Below, piece by piece: positions 17,589-25,075 of a stretch of 64,000 bases of DNA. This stretch comes from Zhongshania sp. R06B22 (GTDB lineage Bacteria; Pseudomonadota; Gammaproteobacteria; Pseudomonadales; Spongiibacteraceae): contig NZ_JBFRYB010000001.1 of assembly GCF_040892595.1 (NCBI RefSeq), positions 1,674,001 to 1,738,000 of the forward strand, written 5' to 3'. The stretch's first letter is position 1, and every line of letters starts with the position of its first letter. The notes under the pieces are model-generated. The model had not been told where the DNA came from. It worked only from the letters and a program-made list of their open reading frames with translations, and did no database searches. The translations under genes and the position numbers were made by a program.

Positions 17589-19652
17589 ATGTCGCTCGAT
17601 CTTGATATGGCAGAAATTCACGCCATTTTCTTTGAAGAAAGTGCGGAAGGCGTTGACGTAATGGAGTCCGGTTTGCTGAACCTGAGTCCTGACAATACTG
17701 ATGTTGAAACAATAAATAATATATTTCGTGCGGCACACTCGATGAAAGGTGGCGCCGCGACCTTTGGCTTCCTTAATATTTCCGGTTTCACCCATGGGGT
17801 AGAGACCATACTTGATGAGATGCGCTCTGGTCAGCGGGACGCAACAGAGGAGGTGATAGGCGTTTTGCTGGCATCGGTAGATTGTATAAGAGATATGCTA
17901 TCCGCAAGCCAGAATCAGACCGAAGCTGACCAAGAGAATATTGATTCAGTACAAGGTAAAATTGATGCGCTATTAAGCAAAGAGCTTAGTGCCTCGAAGC
18001 TACCTGATGCCGACAAAGCCGATTCACCGCTGCAACAAGAAGGTGGGCTCCAGGGTTGGAAAATACACTATGCGCCAGAGCCCAGCATATTTAAAACGGG
18101 CAATGAGCCCAAGCGTCTGCTGCGCGAACTCTCCGAGATGGGCGACATATCGGTTGTCGCAACACTGGGACAAGAAGCCGATTTTAATAGCATGGATCCC
18201 GAGTCCTGTTACACCAGCTGGGATATAGAGCTGCGGGGCAATATAGAGAAAGATGCCATACTTGATGTGTTTGAGTGGGTGAGTAATCAAAGCGAGATTC
18301 GTATTGAGGCGCTAAGTAATAGCCCGGTAAGTCAAGACGTAGCCGCGACGGTTGAGATTCCTGTGGCTAAAGAGCCTCCAGCTTCTGCGTCTCGTAAGCA
18401 AGGGGCAGTCCAGTCTTCCCCTAAAGACAGCGGTTCTATCAGGGTAAGTATTGATAAAATAGACATGCTGCTTAACTTGGTGGGTGAGCTTGTAATCACC
18501 CAATCCATGCTTGCACGCTTCGGTGATACAGAAAATGGCGGCGGCGACGGCGATTCCCAAGGCTTGCGCGACGGTTTATTAGTTCTTGAGCGTCATACCC
18601 GTGAATTACAAGAAAGCGCTATGCAAATTAGGATGTTGCCCATAGGCGCAAGTTTTAGCCGTTTTAAGCGTTTGGTGCGAGACATGAGTGCCAAGCTCGG
18701 TAAAAAAGTCGAGTTACAATTATCCGGAGAAAATACTGAGCTCGATAAAACGGTACTTGAAAAAATGAGTGATCCCTTGGTTCACTTGGTAAGAAATTCA
18801 CTAGATCACGGCATTGAAATGCCAGCTGATCGGATCGCCGCCGGTAAGCCAGAAACAGGCATTTTACATCTGAGCGCTTACCATGAGGGTGGCAACATCG
18901 TCATTAAGGTGAGCGACGATGGTGCAGGCCTAAACCGCGCGAAGATATTAGAAAAAGCGATTGAGCGCGGTGTTGTGGCGCCGGGTGAGATACTCACTGA
19001 CGACCAAATTAATAACCTTATATTTCAGCCAGGATTTTCAACGGCCGACCAAGTAAGTGATCTTTCGGGTCGCGGTGTTGGTATGGATGTCGTGCGTCGC
19101 AATATTATGGACTTGGGTGGCAGAATAGATCTCCAGTCTACACTCGGAAAAGGCTCTTCACTGAAGATCCGGTTGCCACTGACCATGGCAATACTCGACG
19201 GTCAATTAGTGCGTGTTGGCGATCAGGTTTATATATTCTCACTGCTGTCGATCGTAGAGACCGTACTCGTATCTAAAGGACAAATTAGTAAGGTCGTCGG
19301 TGCCGGAAACGTCTACCGTTTGCGGGATGACTATATCCCGGTTGTTCGCCTCAGCGAAGCATTCAATATGTCATCGGACTCAGTTATCAATGACTCGGAA
19401 GAGAAAAAGGGTGAGCTTCTCGTGGTTGTAGAGAGTGATGGTCAAAAGATGGGATTGTTTGTCGACGAGTTATTAGAGCAACAGCAGGTTGTTATAAAAA
19501 GTCTGGAAGAAAATTATTCGCCAGTACTAGGCCTCGCAGGTGCAACCATTCTTGGCGACGGCAACGTTGCCTTGATCATAGATGTGCCGGGTTTAGTACA
19601 TAGTGTTGATGCTCAGCAATTAGACAATACTCCGCAGTCTAGTGCGGCTTAA
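17589..19652 (+). CDS. cheA: chemotaxis histidine kinase CheA
   Basis: 687 residues. The P1 Hpt domain has His50 in RAAHSMKGGA. A middle region (about 140-250) looks like P2, with KIHYAPEP and WDIELRG. The P3 dimerisation helices follow (SIRVSIDKIDMLLNLVGELVITQSML). The P4 ATPase has the N box DPLVHLVRNSLDHGIE and the G boxes VSDDGAGLN and GRGVGMDVV. The C-terminal P5 domain is CheW-like. It phosphorylates CheY and CheB. It sits between cheY and cheW, all on one transcript. Confidence 0.97.
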   Translation: MSLDLDMAEIHAIFFEESAEGVDVMESGLLNLSPDNTDVETINNIFRAAHSMKGGAATFGFLNISGFTHGVETILDEMRSGQRDATEEVIGVLLASVDCIRDMLSASQNQTEADQENIDSVQGKIDALLSKELSASKLPDADKADSPLQQEGGLQGWKIHYAPEPSIFKTGNEPKRLLRELSEMGDISVVATLGQEADFNSMDPESCYTSWDIELRGNIEKDAILDVFEWVSNQSEIRIEALSNSPVSQDVAATVEIPVAKEPPASASRKQGAVQSSPKDSGSIRVSIDKIDMLLNLVGELVITQSMLARFGDTENGGGDGDSQGLRDGLLVLERHTRELQESAMQIRMLPIGASFSRFKRLVRDMSAKLGKKVELQLSGENTELDKTVLEKMSDPLVHLVRNSLDHGIEMPADRIAAGKPETGILHLSAYHEGGNIVIKVSDDGAGLNRAKILEKAIERGVVAPGEILTDDQINNLIFQPGFSTADQVSDLSGRGVGMDVVRRNIMDLGGRIDLQSTLGKGSSLKIRLPLTMAILDGQLVRVGDQVYIFSLLSIVETVLVSKGQISKVVGAGNVYRLRDDYIPVVRLSEAFNMSSDSVINDSEEKKGELLVVVESDGQKMGLFVDELLEQQQVVIKSLEENYSPVLGLAGATILGDGNVALIIDVPGLVHSVDAQQLDNTPQSSAA

Positions 19653-19672
19653 TGATACGTGAGGAAAATTAA

Positions 19673-20176
19673 ATGAGCACTGAAGCCTTACAGCTATCTC
19701 CGTCAGACATGTTACACGCTGACACAAATCAGTACCTTACTTTTATGCTTAACGGCGAAGAGTACGGGGTTGAAATTCTACGTGTGCAGGGTATTCAGGG
19801 TTGGGACACAGTAACGCCAATTCCGAGTTCCCCTAGATATGTGTTGGGAGTAATGAATTTGCGGGGCGCGATCGTTCCTATTATCGATTTGCGCAAGCGC
19901 TTCGGTATGGAATCGATAGACTTCGGACCAACGACAGTGATTATCGTCGTTCGTGTTGAAAATGACGACAAAGGCAGAACGATTGGCATGGTGGTTGATG
20001 CTGTCTCAGAAGTGTATAGAGTCGATGAGAAAACGGTGCAGGCAATGCCGGACTTTGGTAGCACCGTGCGTGAAGACTTTATCAAGGGCCTGTCCACGGT
20101 GGACGACAAAATGCTAATACTGTTGGATATCGATAAGCTGTTAACGATAAAAGAGATCACTGCGACGGCGGCGTAA
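19673..20176 (+). CDS. cheW: chemotaxis coupling protein CheW
   Basis: 167 residues. The CheW fold is shown by YLTFMLNGEEYGVEILRVQGIQGW, TPIPSSPRYVLGVMNLRGAIVPIIDLRKRFGM and GMVVDAVSEVYRVDE. It bridges the receptor and CheA in the cytoplasmic array. GAGGAAAATTAA lies before the ATG. It starts 20 bases after cheA. Confidence 0.96.
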   Translation: MSTEALQLSPSDMLHADTNQYLTFMLNGEEYGVEILRVQGIQGWDTVTPIPSSPRYVLGVMNLRGAIVPIIDLRKRFGMESIDFGPTTVIIVVRVENDDKGRTIGMVVDAVSEVYRVDEKTVQAMPDFGSTVREDFIKGLSTVDDKMLILLDIDKLLTIKEITATAA

Positions 20177-20226
20177 TATTTTTTCGAAGCAAATGTATTA
20201 ACATTAAATGTCGTGAAGGGAGGCGT

Positions 20227-20649
20227 ATGGCTGACTCTAGTGAATTTGTGATCTTGCTCGATCAACCGAGCGACGAGATAGAGAATCCTCGTTCAGAAGA
20301 ATTCGTATACCTGTTGGATAATGAGCCGGCGGAAAAGGATGATAGCGAGAAAGAAACTGGGACTTGTCTAACATTACCATCAAACTCAACGATAGATAGT
20401 GTTATGGCACTCTATCAAGACCTAGCAGAATTGGACGCAAGTAGTGATGCCTGCTTAATCTTGGATGCATCCGCGGTCACGGATTCAGACACCGCTGTAT
20501 TACAACTGTTGTCGTCGTTTGTTGTCAATTCAGATCGTAATGGAACCGCCATCGCCTGGTATCAGCCGACACCGTATTTTTGCGATTTAGCAAAGCAGCT
20601 AGATTATGCAAAGTATCTTAAGTTAGATTCTTTGGTTGAATCTCTCTAG
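20227..20649 (+). CDS. STAS-domain protein in the chemotaxis operon
   Basis: 140 residues. The C-terminal about 90 residues follow a STAS pattern: an initial strand CLTLPSNSTIDSV, then ACLILDASAVTDSDTAVLQLLSSFV with the S/T-D region where SpoIIAA-type proteins are phosphorylated, and a final helix CDLAKQLD. The N-terminal 45 residues are acidic and contain two copies of a short motif, EFVILLD and EFVYLLD, about 19 residues apart. Its role is unknown. Partner-switching STAS proteins occur in several chemotaxis and type IV pilus clusters. The AGGGAGG ribosome site before the ATG is strong. Confidence 0.72.
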   Translation: MADSSEFVILLDQPSDEIENPRSEEFVYLLDNEPAEKDDSEKETGTCLTLPSNSTIDSVMALYQDLAELDASSDACLILDASAVTDSDTAVLQLLSSFVVNSDRNGTAIAWYQPTPYFCDLAKQLDYAKYLKLDSLVESL

Positions 20650-20662
20650 CGGGGTCGATGCT

Positions 20663-21100
20663 ATGGGGAGGGGCGGAGCGAGCGATAGAGGTAAGACGCA
20701 AAAGCCTTTGTTAGGAATTTTGTCTGATCAAGTGGCTGCTGCTGTAACTGAGGCAGCAGCAGATGTAGGGGGGCTTATGTCGGGCTTTCTAAGTCTAGAT
20801 CAGCAGTTGGCTGAGCTGACGAAGTCAGGTCTTATTGACCCAAATTCGACTAAGAAAATAGAAGATACCTTGGGCGAGATTGTTATCCACATGCAGTGTT
20901 TTGATCTTCTTGCTCAAAAATTAGGTCATGTACAAAACGCTCTAGTGCTAGTTGAGGCAGAAATTCCCACTGCCCTCAGCCATAAATTAAGTCGTAAGTT
21001 AGATAATGAAGTTAAGGGTTTATACTCCTCATCTGAAGAGTTAAATGTTCATATCGGTGCCTCTGATGATGCGTCGTGCGAAAACTCCGAGCTATTCTAA
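20663..21100 (+). CDS. helical chemotaxis-cluster protein with a CheZ-like motif
   Basis: 145 residues from the ATG at 20663 (a TTG at 20636, inside the STAS gene, is the alternative). The sequence is almost entirely helical. The segment MQCFDLLAQKLGHV has an Asp and a Gln four residues apart (D-L-L-A-Q), the same spacing as D143/Q147 in the QDLTGQ motif of CheZ. It lacks the length of CheZ (about 214) and any obvious C-terminal CheY-binding peptide. It overlaps the cheD start. It may be a short CheY-P phosphatase, but this is inference. It could also be a structural array protein. Confidence 0.6.
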   Translation: MGRGGASDRGKTQKPLLGILSDQVAAAVTEAAADVGGLMSGFLSLDQQLAELTKSGLIDPNSTKKIEDTLGEIVIHMQCFDLLAQKLGHVQNALVLVEAEIPTALSHKLSRKLDNEVKGLYSSSEELNVHIGASDDASCENSELF

Positions 21101-21722
21101 GGATGAAGTTGTGCCGCAAGCCCAGTCAAAATTAAATGCCAATTATCCCGATATTCAAAAGCATTGGGATGGCGCCCATGAGGTCTATGCGGCTAGAGTA
21201 TTGCCTGGTCAGTACTATGTTTCAGGTAGTGAGCAAGAAATGATTACCACCGTTCTTGGTTCATGCATCTCGGCATGTATTCGGGAGCGAGTCCTAAAAA
21301 TAGGCGGTATGAATCACTTTATGTTGCCGGAGGGGGATGCCAAAATGGATGGCATGGCGGCCCGATACGGCGCCTATGCGATGGAACATCTTATCAATGA
21401 CATCCTAAAAGTAGGTGGTAGGCGCGAGAATCTTGAGGTAAAAATTTTTGGCGGCGGTCGAATGATGAGAGGCTTGAATGATATTGGCAAAAAGAATATT
21501 TCCTTCGTTCGCGCTTTTCTTGAACTTGAACAGATAGATATTGTTGCAGAAGATGTCGGTCTCGATTTTTCAAGAAAAATTTACTACTTCCCTACAACCG
21601 GTCGTGTACTAGTTAAGCGACTTAGGTCCTTACACGCTAATATGGTCATTCACGAAGAAGAAGTATATGAGCGTACCTTACACGACAAGCCCGTGTCGAA
21701 TGATATTGAGCTCTTCGATTGA
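21066..21722 (+). CDS. cheD: chemoreceptor glutamine deamidase CheD
   Basis: About 218 residues. The catalytic Cys67 (VLGSCISACI) and His84 (GMNHFMLP) are present, as is GGGRMMRGLNDIGKKN. The enzyme deamidates glutamines on receptors and in some species stimulates CheC. The start is taken at the adjacent ATG codons at 21066/21069; the frame is open further to 21045. The N-terminal about 40 residues extend beyond the usual CheD. It overlaps the end of the upstream helical-protein gene, so they are translationally linked. Confidence 0.93.
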   Translation: MMRRAKTPSYSKDEVVPQAQSKLNANYPDIQKHWDGAHEVYAARVLPGQYYVSGSEQEMITTVLGSCISACIRERVLKIGGMNHFMLPEGDAKMDGMAARYGAYAMEHLINDILKVGGRRENLEVKIFGGGRMMRGLNDIGKKNISFVRAFLELEQIDIVAEDVGLDFSRKIYYFPTTGRVLVKRLRSLHANMVIHEEEVYERTLHDKPVSNDIELFD

Positions 21723-21788
21723 GTTTACTATATAGGGCTTATTATTGACTTTCCGATGCCTGCGAATAGCGTGAAGTTGAGATGGATG

Positions 21789-22640
21789 TTAGCTGGGGAT
21801 GAAAATTTTAAGTAGATCAGCGACTTCGTCCTGAATGCCATGTAGAAGTTCAGGAATGCTATCTTTACTGATTTTTAGTTGTAGCCACGCATTTTCTTGA
21901 ATTTCGGGCGCATCTTCCAACGTGGTGCTTTCTAGCTCCGCTAACACAGCCAAACTGTTTGCGATGTGAATCACCATAACGAGATCGGGTGTGGGTACGA
22001 GTTTGTTTGGCTCGTGATGCGCGTAAAGACACTCCTGCAGTGATTGTGGAAGCTTCCAGTTTATTGCTAATTCAAGTCCGACGTTAGTATGATCATAGCC
22101 AAGAACCTCTTTTTCGCAGCGGTAGGTGGTGAGGCCATCAAATTCTAAAATTGATTTAGATAAAAATTCCTCAGACTCTTCGGCTAAACGGCTAAATATA
22201 ATGAGTTGGCCAATGTCATGAAGCAAGCCGGCGGTGAAGGCTGCGCCAGCATCAATTCCCTTGCAGAGTTTGGCAATTCTTTTGGCAATAGACGCGCAAA
22301 GTAAGCTGTGCTGCCAAAAATCCTCTATGGTAATTAGGTCATTGGTCAAGTTGTTAAAAGATTTTGCTACCTCAATACCCAGAACTAGCTCATTAATCTG
22401 TCGATATCCTAGGCGTGATACCGCGCGGGACACAGTGTTTATTTCCACTCCGGTATTCATTGCTGCGCTGTTAGATATACGAAGTACTGCTGCGGTCAAG
22501 GCGGGATCGCGTTCAATAATGTCGCTCACTTGTTTTCCGGAATTGTCGCCTTTACTGATTGCGGTATTTAGTGCGATAGCGACATCAGGAAAGGAAATTA
22601 AGGAGGTGGTGTCAACCACTAGTTCGCGCGCATTTGGCAT
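21789..22640 (-). CDS. HDOD domain protein
   Basis: 283 residues. The HDOD fold is indicated by LISFPDVAIALNTAISKGD, VSDIIERDPALTAAVLRISNSA and AAFTAGLLHDIGQLIIFS, plus a later YDHTNVGLELAINWKLP. HDOD proteins resemble HD phosphohydrolases but usually lack the full metal site and act as signalling adaptors, often near chemotaxis, pilus or c-di-GMP genes. It is the only minus-strand gene inside the che cluster and is divergent from the second cheY. Confidence 0.9.
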   Translation of the reverse strand: MPNARELVVDTTSLISFPDVAIALNTAISKGDNSGKQVSDIIERDPALTAAVLRISNSAAMNTGVEINTVSRAVSRLGYRQINELVLGIEVAKSFNNLTNDLITIEDFWQHSLLCASIAKRIAKLCKGIDAGAAFTAGLLHDIGQLIIFSRLAEESEEFLSKSILEFDGLTTYRCEKEVLGYDHTNVGLELAINWKLPQSLQECLYAHHEPNKLVPTPDLVMVIHIANSLAVLAELESTTLEDAPEIQENAWLQLKISKDSIPELLHGIQDEVADLLKIFIPS

Positions 22641-22818
22641 GATCGATGAGCTCAGTATTAATACACCATGGTAAGGTCGTCATCTTACTACTATTAAAGT
22701 AAGTATATTCGCCTTACTAAAGTCGTTACTCAATAAGTATCATCACTGATAGGGGAATTGTAAATCTTGTGATGAACTACCCATAATTACCGAATTACTA
22801 CTTAAGGAAAAATAAAAC

Positions 22819-23178
22819 ATGAATATTATGGTTGTCGACGACAGTGCTGCTATGCGTAGTATGATAATACGGACATTGCGTCAAGCTGGATTTGGTGGCA
22901 ACGATATTTCTCAAGCCGAGGATGGCGCTATCGCGTTTGAATCAATAAAGGCCAAGGTACCAGATTTAGTTTTGGCAGATTGGAATATGCCAAATATGAC
23001 AGGGATTGAGCTGTTAGAGGCAATGAATGAAGAGGGGATAAAAACCAAGTTCGGGTTTATTACTACAGAAGCTACCTCGGAAATGAGAGCCAAGGCCTCT
23101 GCCGGCGGTGCAAAGTTCCTTATATCCAAACCGTTCTCGGTAGAATCGTTTGAAAAAGTTTTAACAGCGATAATGTAA
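22819..23178 (+). CDS. second CheY-like response regulator
   Basis: 119 residues, a single receiver. DD at 7-8, D54 in LADWNMPNMTG, T in ITTEAT and K in SKPF are intact. DWNMPNMTGIELL is typical of motor-type CheY, closer to enterobacterial CheY than the first copy (DIHMPNMDG). It is followed after 14 bases by a CheC/CheX-like protein. The pair looks like a regulator with its own phosphatase. Confidence 0.92.
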   Translation: MNIMVVDDSAAMRSMIIRTLRQAGFGGNDISQAEDGAIAFESIKAKVPDLVLADWNMPNMTGIELLEAMNEEGIKTKFGFITTEATSEMRAKASAGGAKFLISKPFSVESFEKVLTAIM

Positions 23179-23192
23179 TCGGGGCATAAGAT

Positions 23193-23660
23193 ATGGCTAA
23201 TAGACTTATTGTACCAACCTCCGAAAGTGTATCCGATATGTTGTCTATGTTGTATGGCAACGACGTTGATACTAGCGAGATACCGGATAAAAGTATTGCC
23301 GGCGCTTTTGTTGCCAGCTTTGTAAATGATGAGGGTGAACTTGTTGCAGTGTGCGCAAGTGACCCAGCTTTTGTTGCGTTTTCCGGAGCAGCCTTATCTA
23401 TGATGCCAGTTGGCGGTGCTGAGGATATGCTAGATACCGGTGATTTTACTCAGAAGGCAGTTGATAACTTTTATGAGGTTATCAATGTGTGCTCTCGTTT
23501 GCTGATGTCTGATTCGTCAACACATCTTAAGTTAGACAAGGTATACAGGCCGGCTGAGGCCGCTGCAATTGTTGAAGGATTTACAGCTCGCGTCACCGTT
23601 GGGTTTAAACTGAAAATACCGAGATACGGTGTGGGTAAATTATTGTTTAGTGTGATTTAG
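23193..23660 (+). CDS. CheC/CheX-like putative CheY-P phosphatase
   Basis: 155 residues. The sequence DNFYEVIN fits the CheC/CheX/FliY active-site pattern D-x3-E-x2-N. A Pro follows 22 residues after the Asn (family consensus N-x22-P; here N-x21-P). The E and N of this pattern dephosphorylate CheY in known members. The rest of the protein is divergent, and only one copy of the motif is present, as in CheX. It lies directly behind the second cheY. Phosphatase activity is inferred from motif and context; it could also be a non-catalytic relative. Confidence 0.65.
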   Translation: MANRLIVPTSESVSDMLSMLYGNDVDTSEIPDKSIAGAFVASFVNDEGELVAVCASDPAFVAFSGAALSMMPVGGAEDMLDTGDFTQKAVDNFYEVINVCSRLLMSDSSTHLKLDKVYRPAEAAAIVEGFTARVTVGFKLKIPRYGVGKLLFSVI

Positions 23661-23697
23661 GGTGGCTGTAAGAATTATAATGATTGGATAAAGTAAG

Positions 23698-24096
23698 ATG
23701 AGACTATTTACCTTTTTAGGATTCTTCTTTATTGCGCTTGGCACAATTGGTGCGTTTTTACCTGTGCTTCCAACTACACCCTTTATTCTTCTTGCCGCAG
23801 GCTGCTTTTCTCGATCATCGAAAAAGTGGCATAACTGGCTACTTGGAAACAAGTTATTTGGTCCAAGCATCCATCGCTGGGAAAGTCGGCGCTGTGTTAA
23901 TTGTAAAACGAAAGTATTTTCTCTGCTTTCAATGACCGTCATGGGTGGTATCTCCCTGGCCGTAGCATCTCATGGCTTCTATTTCAAACTTGCCGCCGGT
24001 GCACTGATGTTAATAGGTGCTTTATGCATAATTAGGATCGCGACGTGTGGCTCTTCCTCAGAGTTTTCTCCGGTGGTCAAGAACCCCGTGGGGTAG
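23698..24096 (+). CDS. YbaN/DUF454 family inner-membrane protein
   Basis: 132 residues with three or more membrane helices. The DUF454 signature is complete: FLGFFFIALGTIGAFLPVLPTTPFILLAAGCFSRSSKKWHNWLL, then GPSIHRWE. It sits between the CheC/X-like gene and cheR. No chemotaxis role is known for the family, so it may be a passenger. Confidence 0.9.
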   Translation: MRLFTFLGFFFIALGTIGAFLPVLPTTPFILLAAGCFSRSSKKWHNWLLGNKLFGPSIHRWESRRCVNCKTKVFSLLSMTVMGGISLAVASHGFYFKLAAGALMLIGALCIIRIATCGSSSEFSPVVKNPVG

Positions 24097-24153
24097 GTCT
24101 ATGCTAAACGAAACAGGGTTGCAGGTGTTGCTTTTTCAAAACCAAGTTTATGG

Positions 24154-25008
24154 GTGGAATTTAAATTGACTGCAGAAGTTGAAGTGATTGAGCAAAAGTT
24201 CGAATTCCCTTTTCAGAATGAGCATTTTGAAAAGTTGAGGATTTTGGTTTTTGAGCACACAGGTATTACCTTGGGGGATGAGAAAAAGCAATTGACGTAC
24301 AGTCGATACGCAAAGCGTTTACGTGCTTTGGGTATGAAAGATTTTGATGACTATATCGGTATTATAGAATCTGGCGACGACTCAGAGATGCCGTTTTTTA
24401 TAAATGCAATAACAACAAATTTTACAAGCTTTTTTAGAGAGAATCACCACTTTGAATTCTTGGTAAGTGAAGTTGCACGCTTATTAGAATTGCAGAGTTC
24501 CGTTCGTATTTGGTCGGCCGGATGCTCTAGTGGTGAAGAACCCTACTCAATGGCAATGTCCTTGTTGCATGGTATACCTGATATTGACGGCGCCGATGTT
24601 AAGATTCTGGCTACTGATTTAGATACTGAAATTATTGCCAAGGCTTCTCGTGGTGTCTATGCCGATGAGCGTTTTGATAGCTCTAATAATGAAATAATAA
24701 AACCGTGGATTAAACGCGGTCGTGGAGATAATGCCGGTCTGGTAATGATGCATCCCACCGCGCGTAAAATGATTACTTATCGACAGCTTAATCTCTTGGA
24801 AGAATGGCCGATGAAGACTTCATTCGACATTATTTTTTGCCGAAATGTAATTATTTATTTTAGTAAAGAAGTTCAGAAGAGATTGTTTAGTCGCTTTGCC
24901 AGTAATCAGAAGAAAGGGGCTAAATTAATGATTGGTCATTCCGAAAATATTGCAGAAGTTTGTGATTCATACCGACTTATTGGTAGAACGATATACGAGA
25001 AAATCTAA
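24154..25008 (+). CDS. cheR: chemotaxis protein methyltransferase CheR
   Basis: 284 residues from the GTG at 24154. The N-terminal helical domain has TSRY-like TYSRYAKRLRALG and FINAITTNFTSFFRENHHFEFL. The SAM-binding part is IWSAGCSSGEEPYSMAM, followed by ILATDLDTEIIAKA and FDIIFCRNVIIYF. It methylates receptor glutamates. The adjacent receptor ends in an NWETF-like pentapeptide that would tether it. The start codon is not certain because no strong ribosome site precedes the GTG. Confidence 0.95.
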   Translation: MEFKLTAEVEVIEQKFEFPFQNEHFEKLRILVFEHTGITLGDEKKQLTYSRYAKRLRALGMKDFDDYIGIIESGDDSEMPFFINAITTNFTSFFRENHHFEFLVSEVARLLELQSSVRIWSAGCSSGEEPYSMAMSLLHGIPDIDGADVKILATDLDTEIIAKASRGVYADERFDSSNNEIIKPWIKRGRGDNAGLVMMHPTARKMITYRQLNLLEEWPMKTSFDIIFCRNVIIYFSKEVQKRLFSRFASNQKKGAKLMIGHSENIAEVCDSYRLIGRTIYEKI

Positions 25009-25075
25009 TTATTTATAAACGTGATTTTTAGAGCGTGACGTGCTCACGTTGAACTTTCAGTTTGGGAGAGTGAAA

